Below the pieces are notes generated by a model. That model had not been told where the DNA came from. It worked only from the letters and a program-made list of their open reading frames with translations, and searched no databases. From Streptacidiphilus fuscans (GTDB lineage Bacteria > Actinomycetota > Actinomycetes > Streptomycetales > Streptomycetaceae): DNA of 64,000 bases. Each line of letters begins with the position of its first letter. Position 1 is the stretch's first letter. The stretch spans positions 1 through 64,000 of the forward strand of contig NZ_JADPRT010000024.1 of the NCBI RefSeq assembly GCF_015690355.1. The letters are read 5' to 3'. Positions 46,755 through 55,580 of the stretch are shown here, piece after piece. Made by a program: the position numbers and the translations under genes.

Positions 46755-47729
46755 ATGGATCTCGCGTACATCCCCAGCCCGTCGCAGGGCGTCTGGCACC
46801 TCGGCCCCGTGCCGATCCGCGCGTACGCGCTGTGCATCCTGGCCGGTATCGCGGCGGCGCTCTGGCTGACCCGCAAGCGCTGGATCAAGCTCGGTGGCAA
46901 CCCCGAGGACATCTTCGACGTCGCGCTGTGGGCGGTCCCGTTCGGCATCGTCGGTGGTCGGCTCTACCACGTGATCACCGACCCCGAGCTCTACTTCAAG
47001 GCGGGCGAGCAGCCGATCCGCGCCCTCTACATCTGGGACGGCGGGCTCGGCATCTGGGGCGCGGTCGCACTCGGCGCGGTGGGCGCCTGGATCGGCTGCC
47101 GCCGCAAGGGCATCCCGCTCTCCGGCTTCGCGGACGCGCTCGCGCCCGGTCTGATCCTGGCCCAGGCGATCGGCCGCTGGGGCAACTGGTTCAACCAGGA
47201 GCTCTACGGCGACCCGACCAAGCTGCCCTGGGGCCTTCAGATCAACAAGGTCAACCCCGACGGCAGCGTCGTCCACGGCGTCTTCCAGCCGACCTTCCTC
47301 TACGAGTCGCTCTGGGACTTGGCCATCGTCTTCGTGCTGCTCTACGCGGACCGCCGCTGGAGCCTGCACAACGGCCGTCTCTTCGCGCTCTACGTCGCCT
47401 GCTACACGGCGGGCCGCGGCTGGATCGAGGCGCTGCGCAGCGACCACGCCAACCGGATCCTCGGCCTGCGCGTCAACGACTGGACCTCGCTGCTGCTCTT
47501 CCTGGCGGCCGTCGGCTTCGTCGTCGCCACCCGCAACCGGCCGGTGCCGGAGAACCCGATCGGCGCCTCGCGGCTGCCGGCGGAGCCGATCACCGCGGCT
47601 GACGCCGAGGCCGGTGCGGCGAACGCGGACGGCGCGGAACCCGCTGAGGGTGAGGTCGGCGCGACCCGCGAACCCGCCGGAGCGACCCGGGTGTCCGGCG
47701 ACGCGGGCGATCCGAAGCAGCCCGCCTGA
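46755..47729 (+). CDS. lgt: Prolipoprotein diacylglyceryl transferase
   Basis: The 324-residue membrane enzyme transfers diacylglycerol to the lipobox cysteine of prolipoproteins. The signature G-R-W-G-N-W-F-N-Q-E-L-Y-G (about 138-150) and the preceding G-G-R-L-Y-H-V-I are present, with seven membrane helices. The C-terminal 60 residues are a Gly/Ala/Glu-rich tail typical of actinobacterial Lgt. ATG at 46755 is preceded by GAGGGAAAC. It stands alone on this strand. Confidence 0.95.
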   Translation: MDLAYIPSPSQGVWHLGPVPIRAYALCILAGIAAALWLTRKRWIKLGGNPEDIFDVALWAVPFGIVGGRLYHVITDPELYFKAGEQPIRALYIWDGGLGIWGAVALGAVGAWIGCRRKGIPLSGFADALAPGLILAQAIGRWGNWFNQELYGDPTKLPWGLQINKVNPDGSVVHGVFQPTFLYESLWDLAIVFVLLYADRRWSLHNGRLFALYVACYTAGRGWIEALRSDHANRILGLRVNDWTSLLLFLAAVGFVVATRNRPVPENPIGASRLPAEPITAADAEAGAANADGAEPAEGEVGATREPAGATRVSGDAGDPKQPA

Positions 47730-47887
47730 GCCCGTCCTGGTCCGTGCCTGAATCCGTCTGATCTTCACGCCCCGTCCACCGGGCCGTAGGGCCGTCCGCG
47801 TAGGTAGCATGCGCACAGGACCGACACAGCGATCGGGACCGCGGACTGCGCCGGGTGGTTCGGGGTTCCGGCGAGGGGGCTTCGAAC

Positions 47888-48910
47888 GTGGATACGGGCA
47901 CGGTGCTGTCGGTGGTGTTCGCGGTGTGTGCCGCCGTGAGCAACGCCCTGGGGACCGTGCTGCAACGTCGCGCCGCGCTCGTCGTGCCCGCCTCCAAGGG
48001 CTTCCGGCTCGGGCTGATGTGGGACCTGCTGCGCACGCCCGTCTGGCTCTTCGGCATCCTCGGCGTGATCTTCGCCGCGGTCTTCCAGGGCCTGGCCCTG
48101 ACGTTGGGACCGCTGGCCGTGGTCCAGCCGATCTTCGTCCTGGAACTGCCCGCCGCGCTGCTGATCGCCAGCCTGGTCTTCCATCGGAGGATGCCCACGC
48201 TCGGCTGGATCTGGGTGGCCTGCCTGGTGGTCGGCCTCGGCACCGCACTGGCCGCGGCCGCGCCGAGCGGTGGCAGCCCGCAGCCGGGCGTCGGGCTCTG
48301 GGTCTTCGCGCTCGCGTCCTGCGGCGGCGCGATGATCATGCTCTGCCTGATCGCGCTGCGCCACTCCTTCGGCGGTGTCCGGGCCGTCTGCCTGGGGCTG
48401 GCCGCCGCGATCGGCTACGCGCTCACCGCCGCGTTGATGAAGTCCGCCACCGACACCCTGGACCACCAGGGCGTCGGGGCGTTCTTCAGCGCCTGGCAGA
48501 CCTACGGCTTCGCGGCCGTCGGCGTCTGCTCGCTCTTCGTCCTGGAGAACGCGATGCAGGCCGGCCCGCTGGTCGCCTCGCAGCCCGCGCTGACCCTCGG
48601 CGACGCCCTGATCAGCCTCTCGCTCGGGGTCACCCTCTACGACGAGTCGGTCCGCACCGGCTGGTGGCTGGTCCCCGCGATCTTCGGCGTCGGTCTGGTG
48701 GCAGTCGGCGCGTTCGGGCTCTCCCGCCTCCAGATGATGCCGCAGGAGGGCGAGCGCTCCGGCGCCAAGCCGTCCGGGACGGCGCCCCACTCCGACGGTG
48801 ATCCCGACGGTGATCCCGACGGCGACCCTGCCCCGGATGTCCAGCACGATCCCCAGCCCGATCCCGACCCCGCGCCTGCGGGCGGTGGCGACGTACATCC
48901 TCGGGAGTAG
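47888..48910 (+). CDS. EamA/DMT-like multi-pass membrane protein
   Basis: The 340-residue protein has about nine membrane helices in two related halves, as in drug/metabolite transporters. Landmarks are N-A-L-G-T-V-L-Q-R-R-A-A, G-P-L-A-V-V-Q-P-I-F-V-L-E-L-P and G-P-L-V-A-S-Q-P-A-L-T-L. The C-terminal 60 residues are hydrophilic and include three D-G-D-P units from a 12-base repeat (48794-48829). The start GTG lacks a strong ribosome binding site. The transported compound is unknown. Confidence 0.82.
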   Translation: MDTGTVLSVVFAVCAAVSNALGTVLQRRAALVVPASKGFRLGLMWDLLRTPVWLFGILGVIFAAVFQGLALTLGPLAVVQPIFVLELPAALLIASLVFHRRMPTLGWIWVACLVVGLGTALAAAAPSGGSPQPGVGLWVFALASCGGAMIMLCLIALRHSFGGVRAVCLGLAAAIGYALTAALMKSATDTLDHQGVGAFFSAWQTYGFAAVGVCSLFVLENAMQAGPLVASQPALTLGDALISLSLGVTLYDESVRTGWWLVPAIFGVGLVAVGAFGLSRLQMMPQEGERSGAKPSGTAPHSDGDPDGDPDGDPAPDVQHDPQPDPDPAPAGGGDVHPRE

Positions 48911-48978
48911 GCGACCCGCCCGGGAACGCATCCGCCGTCCGAGGCGGCGGCGTGGCCGGGGCGAGCAGGATCGGGGGC

Positions 48979-49887
48979 ATGGAGACAGCCATCGCCCTGG
49001 AACGGGCGACCAAGCGCTTCGGCGAGCTGACCGCCGTCGACGCCCTCACCCTGGAGGTCCCGCGCGGCGCGACCGTCGCGCTGCTCGGGGCGAACGGAGC
49101 CGGCAAGAGCACCACCGTCGGCCTGCTGATGGGCCTGCACGCGCCCGACGCCGGACGCGTCACCGTCGCCGGACTCGCACCCCGGACCGCCGTCGTCCAG
49201 GGCCGCATCGCCGCGATGCTCCAGGACTGCGGCCTGATGCCGGGCGTCACCGCCGCCGAGGTGGTGGCCCTGGGCCGCCGGATGTACCCCGCCCCGCTGC
49301 ACGTCGAGGAGGCGCTGGAGCTGGCCGGACTGCGCGAGTTGGCGCACCGGCGGGTCGACCGGATGTCCGGCGGCCAGGCGCAGCGGCTCAAGTTCGCGCT
49401 GGTGGCCGTCGCCGGTGCGGACACCATGCTGCTGGACGAGCCCACCCGGGCCCTGGACGTCCAGGGCCGCCGCGAGTTCTGGGCCGCGATGCGCACCTGC
49501 GCCGCGTCGGGCCGGACCATCCTCTTCGCCACCCACTACCTCGACGAGGTCGAGGAGAACGCCGACCGCGTGGTGGTCATGGCACGCGGCCGGATCGTCG
49601 CCGACGGCACGCCCGCGCAGATCCGCGAGGCGGGCGGGCAGTCTGTCGTCCGCTTCCGGATCCCGGCCACGGAGCTTGCTCAACTGCCCGAGCTGCCCGG
49701 CCGGTTGACCGTCGAGCACGGCTGGGCCACCGTCCGCACCGCCGACCCGGACACCGTGGTCCGGCTCGTGGCCCGCGGCGACGCCGCGTGGAGCGACCTG
49801 CGCGTCGCCCCGCCCAGCCTGGACGACTCGTTCCTGGCGCTCACCGGACCGACAGGCCCTGCCCTGTTCGAGGAGGCACGAGCCTGA
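48979..49887 (+). CDS. ABC transporter ATP-binding protein
   Basis: The 302-residue ATPase has a Walker A G-A-N-G-A-G-K-S-T-T (about 38-47), signature M-S-G-G-Q-A-Q-R, and Walker B M-L-L-D-E-P-T-R-A-L-D with the catalytic E. A C-terminal accessory domain follows. It pairs with the ABC-2-type permease whose ATG overlaps its stop (TGATG). It is the first gene of a four-gene operon ending in a two-component system, so export of an antibiotic, lipid or toxic compound is likely. Confidence 0.92.
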   Translation: METAIALERATKRFGELTAVDALTLEVPRGATVALLGANGAGKSTTVGLLMGLHAPDAGRVTVAGLAPRTAVVQGRIAAMLQDCGLMPGVTAAEVVALGRRMYPAPLHVEEALELAGLRELAHRRVDRMSGGQAQRLKFALVAVAGADTMLLDEPTRALDVQGRREFWAAMRTCAASGRTILFATHYLDEVEENADRVVVMARGRIVADGTPAQIREAGGQSVVRFRIPATELAQLPELPGRLTVEHGWATVRTADPDTVVRLVARGDAAWSDLRVAPPSLDDSFLALTGPTGPALFEEARA

Positions 49888-50657
49888 TGACGCTGCACCT
49901 GTTCCGCCTCGAATGCCTGCGGATGCTCCGCGACCCGCGCTACCTCGCGCTGGCCGTCGTCGCACCGATCGGCTTCTACCTGCTCTTCGCCTCGCTCTTC
50001 GGCGGCAAGCCCACCCAGCCCGGCCAACTGCAGGGAACCGTCGAGATCATGGTGGCCATGGCCGCCTACGGCGCGATCTGGGGCGCCCTGTCGGCGACCG
50101 GTCCACGGATCGCGCACGAGCGCAGCAGCGGCTGGCTGGAGCAACTGCGCGCCATGCCGGTCACCGGACGGCAGTTGCTCACCGCGAAGATCGCCGCCGG
50201 ACTGGCTGTGGCGCTGCCCGCGCTGGTGCTGGTCTGCGTCACCGCCGTCGCCGTCAAGGGTGTGCGGCTGGACGCGTGGCAGTGGTGCGCGCTGATCCCG
50301 GCGATGTGGCTGGGCAGCCTGCCGTTCGCACTGATGGGTGTGGCGCTCGGCTTCGCGGTCGGCCCGGAGGCGGCGTTCCCGCTCAGCTACGCCCTCTACA
50401 TGGCCGGTTCGGCGCTCGGCGGCCTCTGGGTCCCGCCCGCGCAGCTCTCCGCGGGACTGCGCGACGTGGCCCACGCGTTGCCCACCAACCGCCTTGCCGA
50501 CCTCGGTTGGCAGATCGCCGGAGGCCACGCCCCGACCGTGGCTGACGTGGCGATCCTCGCCGCCTGGTCGGTCGGCTTCGCGGGGCTCGCCGTCCTCGCC
50601 TACCGCCCCGGAGGCCGCCGCGCCGGGGCCGACGGGACGTCTCCCGTCTCCGCCTGA
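49887..50657 (+). CDS. ABC-2 type transporter permease
   Basis: The 256-residue permease has six predicted membrane helices and the ABC-2 arrangement: an N-terminal helix near 20-38, E-Q-L-R-A-M-P-V-T-G-R-Q near 85, and P-L-S-Y-A-L-Y-M-A-G-S-A-L-G-G-L-W-V-P near 165-183. Start and stop overlap the neighbouring genes (TGATG both sides). It forms the membrane channel for the ATPase encoded just upstream. Confidence 0.9.
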   Translation: MTLHLFRLECLRMLRDPRYLALAVVAPIGFYLLFASLFGGKPTQPGQLQGTVEIMVAMAAYGAIWGALSATGPRIAHERSSGWLEQLRAMPVTGRQLLTAKIAAGLAVALPALVLVCVTAVAVKGVRLDAWQWCALIPAMWLGSLPFALMGVALGFAVGPEAAFPLSYALYMAGSALGGLWVPPAQLSAGLRDVAHALPTNRLADLGWQIAGGHAPTVADVAILAAWSVGFAGLAVLAYRPGGRRAGADGTSPVSA

Positions 50658-51910
50658 TGAACGCCTACGCTGCCACCGTGGTGCAGCCCCGGAACCGAGC
50701 CGTCCCGGCCCTCGACCTCGCCGTCGTGGGCTCGGTGACCCTCTTCGCCTGCTTCGGCGTCTGGACCGAGCAGCACTACGGTCCGCACCCGCAACCCTGG
50801 CCGCCCGGCGCCTACCTGCTGACCGTGGCGGCGGCGCTGCCGCTGCTGCTGCGCCGCACCCGGCCGGTCCTGGCGTCCGCGCTCTGCCTGGCCTGCATCG
50901 CCGCGTACCACTTCGCGGGGTACCCGGGACTGGCCCCCGCCGTGCTGGTCTTCCTGGTCTGCGCCGGGCTGCCGATGTACGCCGCGCGCTACGGGCTCGC
51001 CCTGGGCCTGCTCGCGGCGCTGCTGGTCTGGCTGATCCCGACGCTGCCGCCGCACCGGGTCGCCTGGTACGGCCTGGACGTCTCCATGCCCGCCGTCGCC
51101 TACGCGGCGAGCGCCATCGTCGGCCACTTCGCCCGGCGACGGCAGCTGGAGCACGAGGCGAGGGTGCGTCAGGAGGCCGCGGCCGCCGAGGAGCGCACCG
51201 GCCGACGCCTCGCCGAGGAACGGCTACGGATCGCCCGCGAGCTGCACGACGTCCTCGCCCACACCATCGCCGTGGTCGCCATCCAGAGCAGTGTCGCCAT
51301 CGACGCCCTGGACGCGGACGAGTCCCCGGCCGCGCGCGAGGCGATGCTCCAGGTCCGCGGCGCGGCCCGGCAGGCGATGCCAGAACTGCGCGCCGCGCTG
51401 GACATGCTGAGAGGCGGCGACACGGTGCGTGGCTCCTTTGGAGAGTCCCCCGACTCCAGTGGGTCCGCCGAGTCCGGCGCGCTGCCCGACGCCCGCCCGC
51501 AGCCGGGCCTCGCCGACCTGCCGGACCTGGTCCGGCAGTTGCGCGAGAGCGGCCTGGAGGTCGAGTTGGACACCGATGGGCTGGACACCGGTGCCCCGGG
51601 CTCCGCCGCCGACCTGCCGCCGCTGCTGCAACTGACGGCGTACCGGATCGTCCAGGAGGCGCTGACCAACACCCTCCGCCACGCCCACGCCTCCCGCGCC
51701 ACCGTCGTCCTGCGCCGCCGGGACGGTTGGCTGCTGGTCGAGGTGACCGACGATGGCCAAGGGCCCGTCGCCGAACAACAGGCCCTCGGCTTCGGCCTGT
51801 TGGGCATGCGCGAGCGCGCCGAGGCGCTCGGCGGACGGGTCGAGACGGGACCGCGCCCGGAGCGGTCCGGCTTTCTGGTCCGTGCCGAACTACCGTGGGA
51901 GACGGGGTAA
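50657..51910 (+). CDS. Sensor histidine kinase, NarL/DesK type
   Basis: The 417-residue kinase has four or five membrane helices (about 20-155) without a large external domain. The HisKA_3 dimerisation domain carries the phospho-acceptor H197 in R-E-L-H-D-V-L-A-H-T. A HATPase domain follows, with E-A-L-T-N-T-L-R-H-A-H-A (N box) and G-F-G-L-L-G-M-R-E-R. The short sensor suggests detection of a membrane-active compound. The ATG overlaps the permease stop. Its partner is the response regulator 4 bases downstream. Confidence 0.92.
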   Translation: MNAYAATVVQPRNRAVPALDLAVVGSVTLFACFGVWTEQHYGPHPQPWPPGAYLLTVAAALPLLLRRTRPVLASALCLACIAAYHFAGYPGLAPAVLVFLVCAGLPMYAARYGLALGLLAALLVWLIPTLPPHRVAWYGLDVSMPAVAYAASAIVGHFARRRQLEHEARVRQEAAAAEERTGRRLAEERLRIARELHDVLAHTIAVVAIQSSVAIDALDADESPAAREAMLQVRGAARQAMPELRAALDMLRGGDTVRGSFGESPDSSGSAESGALPDARPQPGLADLPDLVRQLRESGLEVELDTDGLDTGAPGSAADLPPLLQLTAYRIVQEALTNTLRHAHASRATVVLRRRDGWLLVEVTDDGQGPVAEQQALGFGLLGMRERAEALGGRVETGPRPERSGFLVRAELPWETG

Positions 51911-51913
51911 TCC

Positions 51914-52582
51914 ATGGACGTGCGACCCATCCGGGTGCTGATCGCGGACGACCAGGCCCTGGTCCGGGCGGGTTTCCATGCGCTGCTCGCCCGCGCCGAC
52001 GACATCGAGGTGGTGGGCGAGGCGGCCGACGGCCTCGACGCCGTCGCGCAGGCGGCCCGGCTGCGCCCGGACGTGGTGCTGATGGACGTCCGGATGCCGC
52101 ACCAGGACGGCATCGCCGCCACCGCGCGGATCGTCGCCGACCCCGCGTTGGCCGACACCAAGGTGGTCGTGGTGACCACCTTCGAGCTGGACGAGTACAT
52201 CCACCGCGCGCTGCGCGCCGGGGCCAGCGGCTTCCTGCTCAAGGACCTCGACGGCGACGAGCTGCGCCGCGCGGTCCGGGTCGTCGCGGCGGGCGAGGCG
52301 CTGCTCGCGCCCTCCGTCACCCGCCGCCTGATCGGCGCGTTCACCCGACGCGGCGGGGGCGCGCTGCCCCCGGAACTGGCCCGGGGATCAGCCGTGTTGA
52401 CGGACCGTGAGCGCGAGGTCGTCGCCCTGGTCGGCCGTGGGCTGAGCAACGAGGAGATCGCCGCCGAACTCGTCATCTCCCCGGCCACCGCAAAGACCCA
52501 CGTCTCCCACGCGATGACCAAGCTCGCCGCCCGCGACCGGGCCCAACTCGTCGTCTTCGCCTACGAGACCGGACTGGTATGA
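51914..52582 (+). CDS. NarL/LuxR-type response regulator
   Basis: The 222-residue regulator has a receiver domain (I-A-D-D-Q near 9-13, phospho-acceptor D58 in V-L-M-D-V-R-M, K near 107) and a LuxR-type DNA-binding domain. In the latter, L-T-D-R-E-R-E-V-V-A-L-V-G-R-G-L-S-N-E-E-I-A and T-A-K-T-H-V-S are typical. It probably controls the ABC transporter genes of its own operon, a known arrangement for antibiotic-response modules. Confidence 0.93.
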   Translation: MDVRPIRVLIADDQALVRAGFHALLARADDIEVVGEAADGLDAVAQAARLRPDVVLMDVRMPHQDGIAATARIVADPALADTKVVVVTTFELDEYIHRALRAGASGFLLKDLDGDELRRAVRVVAAGEALLAPSVTRRLIGAFTRRGGGALPPELARGSAVLTDREREVVALVGRGLSNEEIAAELVISPATAKTHVSHAMTKLAARDRAQLVVFAYETGLV

Positions 52583-52618
52583 AGGGGGGCCGAGGGACCG
52601 ATCGATCCGAGGAGCCGT

Positions 52619-53410
52619 ATGCACGACCGCACCGTCCACGCCAGCTCTTTCGGCGCGGCTGCCGCCGCCTACGAGCGCGGCCGTCCCGACTACCCCGGAG
52701 CCGCCCTGGACTGGCTGCTCCAGGCGGGTGCGGGTGCGGGGGCGGGTGCGGGGTCCGGAGCCGCTGCCGCTCCGCGTGAGGTCGTGGACCTCGGTGCCGG
52801 GACCGGCAAGCTGACCCGGTCGCTCTGCGCCCGCGGCCTCGCCGTGACCGCCGTGGAGCCGTCGGAGGGCATGCGCGAGCAGCTGACGTCGGCGGTGCCG
52901 GAGGCCACGGTGCTGGCCGGCTCCGGCGAGTCGATGCCCCTGCCTCGCGGCGCCGCCGACGTCGTGCTCGCCGCGCAGTCCTGGCACTGGGTCGACACCG
53001 CCGTCGCCGTCCCCGAGGTGGCGCGGGTGCTGCGGCCCGGCGGGACGCTCGGCCTGGTCTGGAACATCCGGGACGAGCGCGAGGACTGGGTCGCCGCCCT
53101 CGGTCGCCTGCTCCATCCGGAGGGCACGCCGGTCACCGGCGGCGTCGGCGTCGAGGGCCTGGCCGACCACCCCGAGCTGTTCGAGCCGGTCGAGCGTTTC
53201 GACGTGCCCTGGACCCACACCCTGACCGCCGTCCAGCTCGTCGACATGGTCGCGTCGCGCAGCTATGTGATCACCCTGCCCGAGGCCGAGCGCGAGGCGC
53301 TGCTCGCCGAGGTCCGCGACCTGACGGAGCGTCACCCCGCCCTGGCGGGTCGGACGCAGCTGCAGCTCCCGTACGTGACGGAGTGCTACCGGGCCCGCGC
53401 GAGGACCTGA
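52619..53410 (+). CDS. Class I SAM-dependent methyltransferase
   Basis: The 263-residue protein has a methyltransferase-11-type Rossmann fold. Motif I reads V-V-D-L-G-A-G-T-G-K-L-T, then A-V-E-P-S-E-G-M-R, and motif III region S-W-H-W-V-D. A Gly/Ala-rich insert near residues 36-50 is unusual. The substrate is unknown. Its 3' end overlaps the convergent monooxygenase gene by 25 bases. Confidence 0.87.
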   Translation: MHDRTVHASSFGAAAAAYERGRPDYPGAALDWLLQAGAGAGAGAGSGAAAAPREVVDLGAGTGKLTRSLCARGLAVTAVEPSEGMREQLTSAVPEATVLAGSGESMPLPRGAADVVLAAQSWHWVDTAVAVPEVARVLRPGGTLGLVWNIRDEREDWVAALGRLLHPEGTPVTGGVGVEGLADHPELFEPVERFDVPWTHTLTAVQLVDMVASRSYVITLPEAEREALLAEVRDLTERHPALAGRTQLQLPYVTECYRARART

Positions 53411-54495
53411 CCGGCGGGAGCGCTGGCTCCGGGGTGTCCCTGCAGGTAACGGTCGATCGCGACCGCCGCCGCGCGGCCCGCCCGGTTGGCGCCGATCGTC
53501 GACGCCGACGGACCGTAGCCGACCAGGTGCACCCGCGGGTCGGCGGCGGCCTGCGTCCCCGCCATCCGGATGCCGCCGCCGGGCTCGCGGAGCCCCAACG
53601 GCGTCAGATGCCCGACGGCGGCACGGAATCCGGTGGCCCAGACGATCGCGTCCACCGCCTCCTCGTGCCCGTCGGCCCAGGCCACGCCGTGCTCGGTGAT
53701 CCGGTCGAACATGGGGAGCCGGTTCAGCGCGCCCAGCTCGCGAGCCCGCAGCAGTGCGGGGGAGGGCGCCAGGCCCGTCACCGAGACCACGCTGCTCGGC
53801 GGGAGTCCGGCGCGGACCCGCTGCTCCACCATGGCCACGGCCGCCCGTCCGAGCTCCGGCGCGAACCGCTCCTCGCGGAAGACCGGCGGCCTGCGGGTGA
53901 CCCAGAGCGTCTCGGCCACGGCCGCGGTCTCCGCCAGGATCTGGATCGCCGACGCGCCGCCGCCGACCACCACGACCCGCTTGCCCGCGAACTCCTCCGG
54001 TCCCCGGTAGGCGGCGCTGTGCAGCATCCGGCCCCGGAACCGCTCGGCGCCGGAGTAGCGGGGGACGAACGGCCGCGTCCAGGTGCCGGTGGCGTTGACG
54101 ACGGTCCGGGTGAGCAACTGGCTCCCGTCGTGGGCGCTGACGAGCAGGCGTCCGGAGCCGTCGTCGGCCTCCTCCACCGACGAGACCCGGACCGGGCGCA
54201 GTACCGGAAGCTCGTTCTCCCGCTCGTACGCCGCGAAGTAGTCCGGCAGCACGTCGCGTGCGGACTGCTCCGGCGTGAAGTCGGGCAGCGGCGCGTACGG
54301 GAGCTCGTGGAAGCCGTGCACCATCGCCATGGTGAGCGTCGGCGGCCGGTGCTGCCACGCGCCGCCCGGCCCGGCGTCCGCGTCGAGCACCACGAAGTCC
54401 CGGTGCGGGACCAGCCCGCGCCGACGCAGGTGGTACGCGGTCGACAGGCCCGCCTGTCCCGCGCCGATCACGACTGTTTCGAGTTCAACACTCAC
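53386..54495 (-). CDS. Flavin-containing monooxygenase-like NAD(P)/FAD protein
   Basis: The 369-residue protein has an FAD loop V-V-I-G-A-G-Q-A-G-L-S near residues 7-17 and an NADP loop V-V-V-G-G-G-A-S-A-I-Q near 175. W-A-T-G-F-R then marks the FMO/BVMO family. A Baeyer-Villiger or N/S-oxygenation activity is likely; thioredoxin-reductase-like function is less so. The GTG giving M-S-V-E-L-E-T-V-V is chosen over an upstream in-frame start. It is divergent from the USP gene. Confidence 0.85.
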   Translation of the reverse strand: MSVELETVVIGAGQAGLSTAYHLRRRGLVPHRDFVVLDADAGPGGAWQHRPPTLTMAMVHGFHELPYAPLPDFTPEQSARDVLPDYFAAYERENELPVLRPVRVSSVEEADDGSGRLLVSAHDGSQLLTRTVVNATGTWTRPFVPRYSGAERFRGRMLHSAAYRGPEEFAGKRVVVVGGGASAIQILAETAAVAETLWVTRRPPVFREERFAPELGRAAVAMVEQRVRAGLPPSSVVSVTGLAPSPALLRARELGALNRLPMFDRITEHGVAWADGHEEAVDAIVWATGFRAAVGHLTPLGLREPGGGIRMAGTQAAADPRVHLVGYGPSASTIGANRAGRAAAVAIDRYLQGHPGASAPAGQVLARAR

Positions 54496-54640
54496 GTTCG
54501 TGAAACATCGGAGCGGGCGCAACGCTTCCCGGGCTTGCCGGGCTTCCCTCGCCGTGACCCTGCGTCGCTGACCGGCGAAAGGCCGCGGGCATGAGAGCGT
54601 GACCGTCGGAGCAAAAGATCATAAAACGGAAGGAACCGGG

Positions 54641-55102
54641 ATGAGCCAAGGCAGCGCCGAGCGAGTGCCGGACTACATCGTCGTCGGGGTCGACGGCTCG
54701 GCCCACGCGGCCGAGGCGCTGCGCGTGGCGATCCGGCAGGCGGAGCTGACCGGCAGCCTCGTCCACGCCGTGCTGGCCTGGGAGTGGCCGAGCATCTTCT
54801 CGGTGCCCGAGCCGCCGCCCGGGCAGGCGGGCCTCACCTTCGAGGAGCAGGCGGTGCGCCGTCTCGCCCAGGCGGTCGAGGAGGTGGCCGGTCCCGGTCC
54901 GCACCCGATCGTCAGGCAGCGGGTCATCCAGGGCTCACCGACCCAGGCGCTGCTGGACGTCGCCGACGGCGCCGCGCTGCTCGTGGTCGGCAGTCGCGGC
55001 TACGGCGGATTCAAGGGCATCATGCTGGGCTCGGTCAGTCTGCACCTGGCCCAGTACGCGCGCTGCTCGGTGCTCATCGTGCGGGAGCGGGAAGAGAACT
55101 GA
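54641..55102 (+). CDS. Universal stress protein (USP) family
   Basis: The 153-residue single-domain USP has Y-I-V-V-G-V-D-G-S at the N-terminus and the ATP-binding motif V-V-G-S-R-G-Y-G-G-F-K-G-I-M-L-G-S-V-S near 115-135 (G-x2-G-x9-G-S/T). Nucleotide-binding USP of this kind act in dormancy and stress responses. GGAAGGA precedes the ATG at 6-7 bases. The gap to the divergent monooxygenase gene is 145 bases. Confidence 0.92.
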   Translation: MSQGSAERVPDYIVVGVDGSAHAAEALRVAIRQAELTGSLVHAVLAWEWPSIFSVPEPPPGQAGLTFEEQAVRRLAQAVEEVAGPGPHPIVRQRVIQGSPTQALLDVADGAALLVVGSRGYGGFKGIMLGSVSLHLAQYARCSVLIVREREEN

Positions 55103-55109
55103 GTGTTCG

Positions 55110-55433
55110 TCAGGCCTGGCCGGTCTCGAAGCGCTTGACCTTGCCGTCGACGACCTCGAACCGCCAGACCGTGTTCATCTCGCCCCAGGTGTCGTTCCGG
55201 AACCGGGCCACCAGCCTGCGCCCGCCGTCCGACTCCCTCTGCACGTCCATCCGGCCGCCCGAGGAGAAGATCTCCCGGTCGATCCACTCGTTCAGGTCGC
55301 GGTCCGAACCGTCGTCCGCCATGGTCGCGTCGGCGGTCAGCAGCTCGACGAAGGCGTCACGGTCGTGCCCGTTGATCGCCGTCACCAGCCGGCGGACGAC
55401 GGGGTCGGAGAGCTTGTCGATGGCGATGGTCAT
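55110..55433 (-). CDS. SnoaL-like (NTF2-fold) protein
   Basis: The 107-residue protein has the NTF2-like pattern: V-x-R-L-V-T-A-I-N-G-H-D-R-D-A-F-V-E-L-L-T-A-D-A-T-M-A-D-D, and the later F-E-V-V-D-G-K-V-K-R-F-E. These small cone-shaped domains act as hydrolases, isomerases or binding proteins; the role here is unknown. ATG with GAGAGG 5 bases upstream. Its 5' leader carries five GGTTCG repeats. It is convergent with the USP gene, 7 bases away. Confidence 0.8.
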   Translation of the reverse strand: MTIAIDKLSDPVVRRLVTAINGHDRDAFVELLTADATMADDGSDRDLNEWIDREIFSSGGRMDVQRESDGGRRLVARFRNDTWGEMNTVWRFEVVDGKVKRFETGQA

Positions 55434-55448
55434 GGCGGCCTCTCTGGC

Positions 55449-55481
55449 GGTTCGGGGTTCGGGTTCGTGGTTCGCGGTTCG
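55449..55481. repeat. GGTTCG tandem repeat, near 7-bp phase
   Basis: GGTTCG begins at 55449, 55456, 55462, 55469 and 55476. The array lies 16-48 bases before the start of the leftward SnoaL-like gene, in its leader or promoter. Confidence 0.8.
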
Positions 55482-55580
55482 GTACGGGTGCTCCGTCGTC
55501 CCTCCCCGCGTACCAGCGAACACCCGCGCCCGCGCGGGCGCGCGCAGAGACCCGCCGTTCAGGCGGCGACCAGGTGACGC

